Shown here: in pieces, positions 45,617 through 53,102 of the stretch
Numbering within the stretch: position 1 is the first letter of the stretch
How the letters are laid out: every line of letters starts with the position of its first letter
From: Candidatus Bathyarchaeota archaeon A05DMB-5
Lineage (GTDB): Archaea > Thermoproteota > Bathyarchaeia > Bathyarchaeales > Bathycorpusculaceae
DNA length: 64,000 bases
NCBI GenBank assembly: GCA_019685655.1
Contig: JABFQP010000006.1
Span: 1-64,000 of the forward strand
Direction of reading: 5' to 3'
Position numbers and translations under genes: made by a program
Notes under the pieces: generated by a model
The model's input: only the letters and a program-made list of their open reading frames with translations
Told to the model about the DNA's origin: nothing
The model's database searches: none

Positions 45617-46654
45617 CTACACCTTTTCAAACACTGCTATTTCTCTTGTTAGGCTTCTGTGAACATAAACGAAATGGGATTCTAAATGTTTGTAGCCTAA
45701 AGTTTCACCTGTTTTTTTGATGTTTAACGTTTTTGGTGCGGCCAAACAAACTCGCTGTCCCTTGCCAAGCATGCCATGAACAGCCGTCAATACTTCCTCA
45801 ACTATTTGCTTCGTGGAACGCTTAAGAGTTGTTGAAGACCTCCCATAAGGCGGGTCAGCCACAACGCAGTCAACTTTTGTTATAGGTGGATTACGTGCAT
45901 CCGCAAGGATGACTCCTTCAGGCTTTATTCCAAAATAATCTAAATTTCTGAGGGTTCCTCTCACCATTCGCCTTTGAATATCCAAACCTAAAACGCGGCA
46001 TCCGATTAATGCAGCTTCAATCAGAGTGCTTCCGGTTCCGCAGAAAGGGTCAAAAACAAGTTCTCCAGTTTTTGGTTTGGCCAAATTTACCATGCACCTA
46101 ACGAGTTTTGCCAGCATGGCTGATGGGTGGAAGAATGGTTTTTTCTTTGGGCGTCTCTCAACGAATGGTTTTGGTGGAATCTCAGCAAGTGCTATGCCGA
46201 AAATGAATTTTTCTTCGGTTAAGAATCCTATGAAGGTTTTATCTGGATTTTTAAGGTTCACTTTTGTTTTCCCTATTTTGTTGAGTATGAGTTCTCCAAG
46301 TTTTCTTTCAAGAAACATGCTGTCAATGTTGGACGCGTAGTCTTTTACGTGGTGCACGCGGACGGCAAAGGTTTCTCTGTCTTTTAGAACATCTTTTAAG
46401 TTTGCTGTGCGTATATTTTTCAGTATCATATTTGTTTCGGCTTTGCAGGTGAATAGTTCGAGTCCGCAAAGTCTTGTGAAAGCTGCTCTACGTTTTACGG
46501 TTTCTACACATTTTGAATCTGTTTCAAGCCTTAGAATTTGGTCAAGTTTCTCCAAAATTTTGAACGCATAATCTTCCGCTTCAAGTATTGCCTTTACCTC
46601 GGAAACTGGCAGAGTTTCATGTTCGCCTGAAAGCAGAAAGAAAAGTTTAGCCAC
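45617..46654 (-). CDS. tRNA (guanine10-N2)-methyltransferase, Trm11/TrmG10 type
   Basis: A 345-residue protein with an N-terminal ferredoxin-like/THUMP region (about 1-155) and a C-terminal Rossmann methylase with DPFCGTGSTLIEA and the catalytic ADPPYGRS. That combination is found in archaeal enzymes forming m2G/m22G at tRNA position 10, related to eukaryotic Trm11. It overlaps prs by eight bases and sits just ahead of rnz. Thus tRNA modification and 3' trimming are co-expressed. A role on another guanosine is possible. Confidence 0.9.
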   Translation of the reverse strand: MAKLFFLLSGEHETLPVSEVKAILEAEDYAFKILEKLDQILRLETDSKCVETVKRRAAFTRLCGLELFTCKAETNMILKNIRTANLKDVLKDRETFAVRVHHVKDYASNIDSMFLERKLGELILNKIGKTKVNLKNPDKTFIGFLTEEKFIFGIALAEIPPKPFVERRPKKKPFFHPSAMLAKLVRCMVNLAKPKTGELVFDPFCGTGSTLIEAALIGCRVLGLDIQRRMVRGTLRNLDYFGIKPEGVILADARNPPITKVDCVVADPPYGRSSTTLKRSTKQIVEEVLTAVHGMLGKGQRVCLAAPKTLNIKKTGETLGYKHLESHFVYVHRSLTREIAVFEKV

Positions 46655-47531
46655 TTTGGCGTTCCTTCAATTGCTTGGCTATTAAGGGTGCAAGAGAAAC
46701 TTTGCTAACATGACTTGGAACGCTGTCCGTGCCTACTATCTCCTCAACTCCAGCCTCAAGAATTCGTTTTTCTGCGTCACCTATCAAAAGTGGATGTGCA
46801 CACGCAGCAAACACTTTTCCAGCTCCAAGCTCTTTCAGAATTTTTGCTGCTGCAACTATTGTGCCGCCAGTGCTGATTATGTCGTCGAAGATTATCACGG
46901 TTTTTCCTTTAACGTTGAATGTTTTCTTTTCAACGCTAATCTGTCCAGTGTAGCGGTCTCTGTGTTTTTCTAAGTAGCCGCATTCTCCATCGAGCACTTT
47001 TTTCGCTTCTTCTGCGATGTAGATTGCACCCATGTCTGGAGCCAGCGCAAAAGCTTTTGCAAAACCTTTCTGCTTAAAATATTCTGCCAGTAATGGAATG
47101 GTTGAAACGTTTTTTGCTTGAAAAGGAAATCTATTTAATACTTTCTCTTGGTGCACGTTCACTGTTATTAGGCTGTCAACTCCAACAGCGTTAAGCATCT
47201 GCGCTATGGCTTCTATGCTTACTGCTTCGCCTTGAAGGAAAATCTTGTCTTGGCGTGCGTAGGCAAGATAAGGCACGACAGCTGTTACTTTTTTTGTACC
47301 ATGGCGTTTGGCTGCATCGACGATAAATGCTAGCTGCATTAAACGGGTATCTTGTGGTGGACTTGTGGTTTGGATTATTACCACTTCTTCATTCTTTACT
47401 GAGCCTTCTAATCTTACGTATGATTCTCCGTCTGGATGAGTTTTAAAAGTCAGCGGAATCGCTTCTACGCCTAAGAGTGCAGCTATTTTTTCGCCTAACT
47501 CTCTTGACGCTGGACCTGGTATTATCTTCAT
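46647..47531 (-). CDS. prs: Ribose-phosphate pyrophosphokinase
   Basis: A 294-residue archaeal-type PRPP synthetase. The ATP/metal region YLAYARQDKIF and the PRPP loop IIFDDIISTGGTI are clear, as is the N-terminal GPASRELGEKIA. It makes PRPP from ribose 5-phosphate and ATP for nucleotide and histidine synthesis. It leads the operon prs / tRNA methylase / rnz. Length and motifs fit the short archaeal class II/III-like type rather than the longer bacterial form. Confidence 0.95.
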   Translation of the reverse strand: MKIIPGPASRELGEKIAALLGVEAIPLTFKTHPDGESYVRLEGSVKNEEVVIIQTTSPPQDTRLMQLAFIVDAAKRHGTKKVTAVVPYLAYARQDKIFLQGEAVSIEAIAQMLNAVGVDSLITVNVHQEKVLNRFPFQAKNVSTIPLLAEYFKQKGFAKAFALAPDMGAIYIAEEAKKVLDGECGYLEKHRDRYTGQISVEKKTFNVKGKTVIIFDDIISTGGTIVAAAKILKELGAGKVFAACAHPLLIGDAEKRILEAGVEEIVGTDSVPSHVSKVSLAPLIAKQLKERQSG

Positions 47532-47570
47532 TTTGTTCGCCGTGGTTAAGAATGCGGTTCTCTTGGTTTT

Positions 47571-48848
47571 TTAGATTTTCCCAGATGCCTTGTACTGTTC
47601 GATAAGTTCTTTTGCTCTGTCCATGCGGATTTTGCGTTCTTCAACCATTTTTTCTGCTACTAAATCGATTAGTTCGCCTGTTGCGCCTGCTGCTACGGCT
47701 ATGTTTCTCGCGTGAAGTGACATGTGTCCGCGTTGTATTCCTTCATGTGCTAACGCACGTAATGCGCCAAGATTCTGTGCTAAACCAACAGCTGCTAAAA
47801 CTTCTGCGAATTCGTTTGCAGTTTTTACGCCTAAGATTTTTATTGCTATTTTCGCGATTGGGTGGGTTCGCACTGCTCCACCGATTAGGCCTACAGCCAT
47901 CGGCAGTTCAACTGAGCCTACTAGGTCGCCGTTTTCGTTTTTCTCCCATGTTGAAAGCGTTGTGTAGTGTCCGTTTTTTACTGCATAAGCGTGGGCTCCT
48001 GCTTCGATTGCGCGGTGGTCGTTGCATGTGGCGATTATGACAGCTATTATGCCGTTCATTATGCCTTTGTTGTGGGTTGCGGCTCGGTATGGGTCTGCTG
48101 CTGCGAAAGCGGATGCGTTTACTATGCCGTCTACGACTTCTTCTCCGCCAACTGAGTCTTTGGGCACTATGCACCATGCTCTGGCTAAGCGTTTAACGGC
48201 TAAATTGGAGATTATTCGCAGGTAAACACGTCCGCCTGTTATGCGTTCTATTAATGGCGCGACAGCTTCAGCCATCGTGTTAACTGCGTTGGCACCCATG
48301 GCGTCGCGGCAGTCAACATGCAATTCTGTGATGAGCATTGGTCCTTGGGTTGTTTGGATCACTTTTGCGTCTAGGTCTTTTGCGCCGCCGCCGACGGAAA
48401 CGAGCACTGGGTCTTGGTCATTTGCCTTCTTTATGATTTCTTCTTTTGCTTGTAAAATGCGCATTTTGGCTGCGTATGGGTCTTTTATGCCGACTGCTTG
48501 TATTTGTCCGATCATTATTGGTGGTGTGCTGCTTGTGTGGAAGCCTCCACCGTCGCGTGCCATTTTTGCTGCGTAGCTGGCTGCTGCGACAACGGATGGT
48601 TCTTCAATAGCCATGGGAATCAGATAGTCACGTTTGTTTATGAGAAAGTTTACGCCGATGCCTAATGGTATTGGAATGGCGCCGACAACATTTTCTATCA
48701 TGCGGTCAGCTAAATCCAAAGACAAAGAACCAGTATTCTGCAACAAAGACGCTTCTTCATCCGTTAAACCAGCAAACTCCCTAACAAATTGCAAACGCTC
48801 TTTAGTACTAAGCTTATAGAAACCTGAAATTAGAGACGATTTATTCAT
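47571..48848 (-). CDS. mvaA: Hydroxymethylglutaryl-CoA reductase, class II
   Basis: A 425-residue enzyme converting HMG-CoA to mevalonate. Catalytic features are ENVVGAIPIPLGIG (Glu), DCRDAMGAN, HNKGIMNG and the late HARNIAVAAGA, with the general-acid His near the C-terminus. The overall sequence is the class II (bacterial, Pseudomonas-like) type, not the class I form usual in archaea. It would feed archaeal isoprenoid lipid synthesis. ATG at 48848 has GAGG five bases before it. Cofactor may be NADH or NADPH. Confidence 0.92.
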   Translation of the reverse strand: MNKSSLISGFYKLSTKERLQFVREFAGLTDEEASLLQNTGSLSLDLADRMIENVVGAIPIPLGIGVNFLINKRDYLIPMAIEEPSVVAAASYAAKMARDGGGFHTSSTPPIMIGQIQAVGIKDPYAAKMRILQAKEEIIKKANDQDPVLVSVGGGAKDLDAKVIQTTQGPMLITELHVDCRDAMGANAVNTMAEAVAPLIERITGGRVYLRIISNLAVKRLARAWCIVPKDSVGGEEVVDGIVNASAFAAADPYRAATHNKGIMNGIIAVIIATCNDHRAIEAGAHAYAVKNGHYTTLSTWEKNENGDLVGSVELPMAVGLIGGAVRTHPIAKIAIKILGVKTANEFAEVLAAVGLAQNLGALRALAHEGIQRGHMSLHARNIAVAAGATGELIDLVAEKMVEERKIRMDRAKELIEQYKASGKI

Positions 48849-49015
48849 ATTGAACCTCATGTTTCTATTGTAAGTAAAGATACTTCTGTCTATCATTTAT
48901 AACTTTGTTGAAAAATAAAAAAGTGAGCCAAAGTTTCCACTTCTGTTTTAATGGCCCATTCTTTACTCTTATAAATGATTCTTAATTAATAAAAAGGAGG
49001 AAAATGTGTGGAGCA

Positions 49016-49573
49016 TTAGTTTTTGACTAGTATCATTATTTTTACATCCACAGTATTTGTCTCTGCAGCGTCGCTTACCCATCGAATTACCCATTCAATT
49101 CGCCAGTTTGCATTTGCTGGAATGACGACATCTCCTGTACTGTCTACGCCTTGTAGATTTCCTGGCAAGTATATCATGTTACCTTGTAGAGCGTTACTTT
49201 CGTCATAGATGGCGATGGTTATATATTCAAGTGCACTACTGTTAGAGATAGTCCATGAATCAAACTTCATCTCAAACGTATGCGATGAAGAACCAACATT
49301 TGTAATGCTTACGGGTTCATAGTATGTCTTGTTAACTCCCTGTCCCCCAGTCATGGAGCCGAACTTTACTACTGTCTTAGAGGGATTGAGCCAACCTCCT
49401 GCTATTGAGAAGTTGGCGCCTGCCACAAATTGAAGATCTTTGGGTGTGACGTCGACACCAACATGCGACTCAATGTACATTTGACTGTAAAAATCTGCGC
49501 TTACTACAGCAATCAGTATCGATACTATTACCAGTGTTACAAATTTCAGACTTTTCTTGTAGTTTATTTTCAT
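49016..49573 (-). CDS. Secreted beta-rich protein, possibly TasA/camelysin-like filament subunit
   Basis: A 185-residue exported protein. A basic N-terminus and hydrophobic segment (about 8-27) precede a single beta-sandwich-like domain with VTPKDLQFVAG, SITNVGSSSHTF and WRIEWVIRWVSDA. The pattern of a one-domain secreted beta protein with an N-terminal strand recalls TasA/camelysin and archaeal bundling pilins, though identity cannot be proved by eye. A very strong AGGAGGTGA ribosome site suggests abundant product. Its ATG overlaps the stop of the 7-TM gene. Transcription probably ends at the T-run just downstream. Confidence 0.6.
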   Translation of the reverse strand: MKINYKKSLKFVTLVIVSILIAVVSADFYSQMYIESHVGVDVTPKDLQFVAGANFSIAGGWLNPSKTVVKFGSMTGGQGVNKTYYEPVSITNVGSSSHTFEMKFDSWTISNSSALEYITIAIYDESNALQGNMIYLPGNLQGVDSTGDVVIPANANWRIEWVIRWVSDAAETNTVDVKIMILVKN

Positions 49574-50277
49574 TTTGTTGTTTCACCTCCTTTCCTTCTT
49601 TTTCTTTCTTTAAGCGTGTCTATCCATATTCTTGCGAGCACGTAGACGCTTACGCCTAAGACTAAGATGCAGGCTATTGCTAAGGCTACGGCTGAAGTTA
49701 CGAAGGCTGCCTCCCCCCAAGAAGGCTTAAGAACTGCGTAAACGCTTGCGCTTGTTATTGCTGTGCCTGCACCTAGGGCTATGTACCACCATTTTGGCTT
49801 GAAGAATATGTATGCGCCTAACCCCACGACGAGCGTGTCGAACGCGACTATTGCTATGAAGGTTGTTTCCCATGTCATGTGTGGAAGCATCACTAATGGA
49901 TGAACAGCTATGTCGGCGTAGTTGGTTACGAAGAAGGTAGCTAAGACTATTGAGGGCAAGGTGACGGTGAACAGGAAAACTTTAGCGTAGTTCAGCAGTT
50001 TCTTTACTATTCCAAGATAAGCGTTGACTGCGACGATGTTCGCCAAAGCCACAACCAAATACAATAGACTGTACCAGAACCGCATGTACTCGCCAAACGA
50101 CAGCATGAACTCTTTGCTTACGATTAGTTGTCCAAACCCAGCCAAAGCCGCAACTTGATACAAGTACGGTAGATGCCACGGAAAATGACGGTCTAATAGG
50201 CATGTTAGCAAGCTTACGGCTAGGAAAAGGTCTATGCCCAGCAGTGCGAAGAACTCTGGTTGTAGTGGGGAAGGCAA
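49570..50277 (-). CDS. Seven-helix membrane protein
   Basis: A 235-residue membrane protein with seven hydrophobic helices and a basic cytoplasmic tail (KERKRRKGGE). The start is a TTG with a purine/G-rich stretch before it. It heads a two-gene operon with the secreted beta protein, overlapping it by four bases. A TATA box and a 25-bp palindrome lie just upstream. It does not show the retinal Lys context of rhodopsins. It may assist export or assembly of its partner; unknown. Confidence 0.65.
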   Translation of the reverse strand: MPSPLQPEFFALLGIDLFLAVSLLTCLLDRHFPWHLPYLYQVAALAGFGQLIVSKEFMLSFGEYMRFWYSLLYLVVALANIVAVNAYLGIVKKLLNYAKVFLFTVTLPSIVLATFFVTNYADIAVHPLVMLPHMTWETTFIAIVAFDTLVVGLGAYIFFKPKWWYIALGAGTAITSASVYAVLKPSWGEAAFVTSAVALAIACILVLGVSVYVLARIWIDTLKERKRRKGGETTK

Positions 50278-50308
50278 TTTCGGTACCGCACCCGAAAGTC
50301 TGGTTTCT

Positions 50309-50350
50309 TTTTATTTAAGACATATGAATTCGGAATTCGAATCCGAATTC
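50309..50350 (-). promoter_or_regulatory. TATA box and 25-bp palindromic operator
   Basis: On the minus strand, CTTAAATAAAAAG (about 50308-50320) is a TATA box some 35 bases before the TTG start. Immediately upstream of it, 50326-50350 is a near-perfect palindrome starting and ending with GAATTC; it matches its own reverse complement at 23 of 25 positions. Its place ahead of the core promoter fits an activator or repressor site. Confidence 0.5.
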
Positions 50351-50385
50351 TATAATAGAAAACGTGAAAATGGAAAATAATCTGT

Positions 50386-50408
50386 TGTGTAGCAATGTGC
50401 AATACACA
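50386..50408. promoter_or_regulatory. TGTGTA/TACACA inverted repeat
   Basis: TGTGTA-GCAA-TGTGCAA-TACACA. Removing the seven central bases TGTGCAA gives exactly the element at 665-680. It lies between the exonuclease gene and the promoter of the 7-TM operon. It could be a second operator or part of a terminator hairpin. Confidence 0.3.
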
Positions 50409-50448
50409 CAGTAAAAGTGCTGATGCGACAGATAAGTGTGTTTGTGGG

Positions 50449-51450
50449 TTATTTTTTGGGCAGTGCTATGGCGGAGATTCCGAAGCGTTTATGGATTTCT
50501 TTTGCGAGGATTTCTGCGTGTCCTACGCGGTAGTTGTCGGTTATGACGAGTTTTGGTTTTGAGCGTCTAACGTATTCGAGTAGTCCGTTGAAGTCTGAGT
50601 GGTCGCTCAGGGCGATTATGTATTCTTTTTCGTTGATTTCGCGGCATGGAGAGTTAAATTCCCAACCGCTAACGTAAACTCTGAAGGCGTCATGACCTAC
50701 TTTGCTTCTTGAGCCCATGTGGTAGAAGGCTATGCATGACACGTTTTTTTCCAGCATTTCTTTGGCTTCCCGTTCTTCAGAAAGCATTAAACGCCCAAGA
50801 CGCATGCCATGTTTTTCGCAAACTTTTGACACATGAAAGACTTTTTCCGGCACAACAAAAGGCGCTTTTACACCAGCTTTGTGTAGGATTTGCATGACTT
50901 CTTGGAGTTTGCCGTGATAGCCAAAAACGTAAACGGTGCCTTGTTCTAATCCATGTTCTATGACGGAGATTAGGAGGTTTTTGATGTCTTTGGCAAATGA
51001 GCGTTTGCATGTTGGACCTCCATACGTGGCTTCCATGACAAGCGTGTCTGCGTCTAAAATTGGGGTTCCGTCGATTCTGAAGTCACCTGTGAAAACTGTT
51101 TTTGCTCCTTCCTTGTCTTCTACGAGCACTTGTGCTGCGCCTAGGATGTGGTCGGCGCCGAAAAGCGTGATGTATTCGTCATTGTATTGGAAGGTTTTGC
51201 CGTATTCGTGTGTTTCCACGTTGCCTTCCATCAGGAAAAGTGGTCCCATCATGACGTCGATTAAGTCTTTTGTTGCTTTTGTCATTAGCACTTTTTCGCA
51301 TGTTCGGAGGCTTTGTTTTAAGCCGGTCATGTGGTCAGCGTGGGCGTGCGTGACCACTCTTAATGGTCTTGTTTTGTCGAAGGCGTCGCATGCGACATGT
51401 TTTCCCAAAAGCACAGCGCCAGTTTCTGTTATTGTGGCTTGCGTGGACAA
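50449..51450 (-). CDS. MBL-fold exonuclease-like protein (RNA/DNA processing)
   Basis: A 333-residue metallo-beta-lactamase protein with H35-x-H37-x-D39-H40, GADHILGAAQ, VFTGDFRIDG and a late SDHSDFNGL, which together match the exonuclease group related to mRNA 3'-end factors and SNM1-type nucleases. It likely cuts nucleic acid with two zinc ions. It lies 13 bases downstream of the COG1325 RNA-binding gene and is probably co-transcribed, favouring RNA processing. Start is TTG. Confidence 0.83.
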   Translation of the reverse strand: MSTQATITETGAVLLGKHVACDAFDKTRPLRVVTHAHADHMTGLKQSLRTCEKVLMTKATKDLIDVMMGPLFLMEGNVETHEYGKTFQYNDEYITLFGADHILGAAQVLVEDKEGAKTVFTGDFRIDGTPILDADTLVMEATYGGPTCKRSFAKDIKNLLISVIEHGLEQGTVYVFGYHGKLQEVMQILHKAGVKAPFVVPEKVFHVSKVCEKHGMRLGRLMLSEEREAKEMLEKNVSCIAFYHMGSRSKVGHDAFRVYVSGWEFNSPCREINEKEYIIALSDHSDFNGLLEYVRRSKPKLVITDNYRVGHAEILAKEIHKRFGISAIALPKK

Positions 51451-51463
51451 GGTTACGCACCGG

Positions 51464-51865
51464 TCATGTGGTTTTTGGCGCGAGCCAATCGATTAATTCT
51501 CTTGGGTTTTCGCATTCTATTTTGACTTTTATTGGTCCTAAGGGCGATTCTGCCACTTCTTTAGAAAAAGATACATGCCCTGCGTATGCAACTTGCTTGT
51601 TTAAGCAAAAGTTTATGGTTTTTCCACTTAGTCCTTCGAATAATACTGCTCTTGCGGCGTCGCGGATGCGTTCTCTGCGGAGTAAATTGTAAAGTTTAGT
51701 GAGGGCTTCTTGTTCTGTTGCTTCTGCGGTTAGTATAGCCCCCTTATATATAGGTTGAACTTTGGTTTGAATGTTGCCGAAAATGTTTTCGATGGCGCGT
51801 TTTACTTTTTCTTCGCTTTCTGTTGGGTTGATTTCCGCTTCCACGTAGACTTTTATTTTGTCCAT
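51464..51865 (-). CDS. COG1325/DUF54 RNA-binding protein
   Basis: A 133-residue protein of the archaeal COG1325 family, predicted to bind RNA and often found near exosome genes. It starts with VEAEINPTESEEKVKRAIENIF and has the family blocks RRERIRDAARAVL, FCLNKQVAYAGHVSF and PLGPIKVKIE. The segment coding VQPIYKGAIL coincides with a dispersed repeat (51734-51759). It overlaps the kinase-like gene upstream by 13 bases. Confidence 0.85.
   Translation of the reverse strand: MDKIKVYVEAEINPTESEEKVKRAIENIFGNIQTKVQPIYKGAILTAEATEQEALTKLYNLLRRERIRDAARAVLFEGLSGKTINFCLNKQVAYAGHVSFSKEVAESPLGPIKVKIECENPRELIDWLAPKTT
51734..51759 (+). repeat. Dispersed G/C-run plus TATA element, copy 3, inside a gene
   Basis: TATAG, five C, TTATATATA, GGTTGAA. 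It matches 7553-7579 exactly apart from one C fewer. It lies within the COG1325 gene, read in frame on the minus strand as part of VQPIYKGAIL. The 26-base length makes chance similarity unlikely. Confidence 0.6.
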
Positions 51866-52419
51866 TTGTGTTCGACTTTCCTGAGAACTTCTCTGGCTTT
51901 CTGTTTTACTAGCTCATATTTTTCTTCGTTTACTATTAAGTGTTCAGCCATTGCTATGGCTTCGCCTAACCCGACGCTTAATTCACGCGTGTCTCTTTCA
52001 TGGAAGATTTCCCAACTGGCTGGGTCGTCGCTTCTTTGTCTGTGATAAAGTCTTTTGAACCTTGTTTCCGGCGGCGAATGAACCGCTATGAGCGTGAATT
52101 TTGGAAAATGCCTTTTGAATTCTTCAACTTCGTTTAAGCTGCGTATACCATCTACGAGAATTTTGCTTTCTTGTGCGTTTTCTATTTTTGGAATGCACAT
52201 TTTTGCTATGACACTTTTTCCCTCTTTCTCACGCAATTCAAGCATTATTTTGCCAATGTTTTGGGGGTTCAGTTCTAACCCTCTACGCGTTGTTTCCTCT
52301 CGCACCACATCACCCATCACAACAATGCCATAACCCATCTCTTTAGCGGCAGAAACCACTAAGGATTTTCCAGCTCCGGGCATACCAGCTAAACCAACAA
52401 CCAGTTTATTGCTGCTCAC
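51853..52419 (-). CDS. UPF0200 P-loop kinase-like protein
   Basis: A 188-residue nucleotide kinase-like protein of the archaeal UPF0200/COG0237-related group. The P-loop GMPGAGKS is at about residues 12-19, followed by GDVVREET and the Lid-type RQRSDDPASW. It may be a dephospho-CoA- or nucleotide-kinase-like enzyme. GTG at 52419 with GAGGG ten bases upstream gives the family length; a long upstream frame is discarded. It heads the RNA-binding/MBL gene cluster. Confidence 0.83.
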   Translation of the reverse strand: MSSNKLVVGLAGMPGAGKSLVVSAAKEMGYGIVVMGDVVREETTRRGLELNPQNIGKIMLELREKEGKSVIAKMCIPKIENAQESKILVDGIRSLNEVEEFKRHFPKFTLIAVHSPPETRFKRLYHRQRSDDPASWEIFHERDTRELSVGLGEAIAMAEHLIVNEEKYELVKQKAREVLRKVEHKWTK

Positions 52420-52522
52420 TTTGCATTTCCCTCTGTGGACAGATTTTGTCAGTAACAGATAGTCTTTTACATTAAAAGCATTTATGAGAAAGTTACATGA
52501 AGAATAAGCGAAGGAATACTTG

Positions 52523-53086
52523 ATGTCTGAGGCCATAAGAAGTTTTATAGCTTTTGACATGGACAGCGAACAAGTTCTTAAAAGGATAACAGACATCCAA
52601 TCTCTCCTAACCAAAACTGGAGCAGACCTAAAACTAGTTGAACCTAAAAACATTCACATAACCGTCCGATTTCTCGGAAACATAACCCAACCCATGGTAG
52701 ACAAGATTTTTGAAGAAATGAAAAAGGTTCAGTTTGTCCCTTTCAACATTAAAATTCGTGGAACTGGCGCTTTTCCTAACTTGCGTTATCCGCGAGTTTT
52801 GTGGGCAGGAATAACTGAAGGCGTCGACCAATTGAGAAACATTTTCAACCAGCTAGAACCCCGTTTACGCAGTTTAGGATTTACACCTGACCCGAAAGGC
52901 TTTAGCCCTCACCTTACGATTGCCCGTGTCAAGTCTGGAAGAAACAAGGCTGAACTCGCTAAATTCCTAAACGAGAACGCAAATTACGAGTTTGGAATTG
53001 TACTGGCTGAATGTTTAAGACTTAAAAAGAGCGATTTGACGCCGAAGGGACCAATTTACTCAACACTTAAAGAGGTTTGTCCATAA
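52523..53086 (+). CDS. thpR: RNA 2',3'-cyclic phosphodiesterase
   Basis: A 187-residue 2H phosphoesterase with the two catalytic motifs HITVRFLG and HLTIARVK. Archaeal ThpR (LigT) opens 2',3'-cyclic phosphate ends of RNA and may act in tRNA end healing. ATG at 52523 has AAGGA seven bases upstream; a TTG one codon earlier is possible. It is followed 16 bases later by the CCA transferase gene, a pairing common in archaea. Confidence 0.92.
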   Translation: MSEAIRSFIAFDMDSEQVLKRITDIQSLLTKTGADLKLVEPKNIHITVRFLGNITQPMVDKIFEEMKKVQFVPFNIKIRGTGAFPNLRYPRVLWAGITEGVDQLRNIFNQLEPRLRSLGFTPDPKGFSPHLTIARVKSGRNKAELAKFLNENANYEFGIVLAECLRLKKSDLTPKGPIYSTLKEVCP

Positions 53087-53102
53087 AAATAGAGAAAGGG
53101 CA

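Noticed and set aside
52420-52653. 78-residue N-terminal extension of the UPF0200 protein
   Set aside because: It overlaps the divergent thpR gene, is not of family length, and a GTG with GAGGG upstream gives the expected start.
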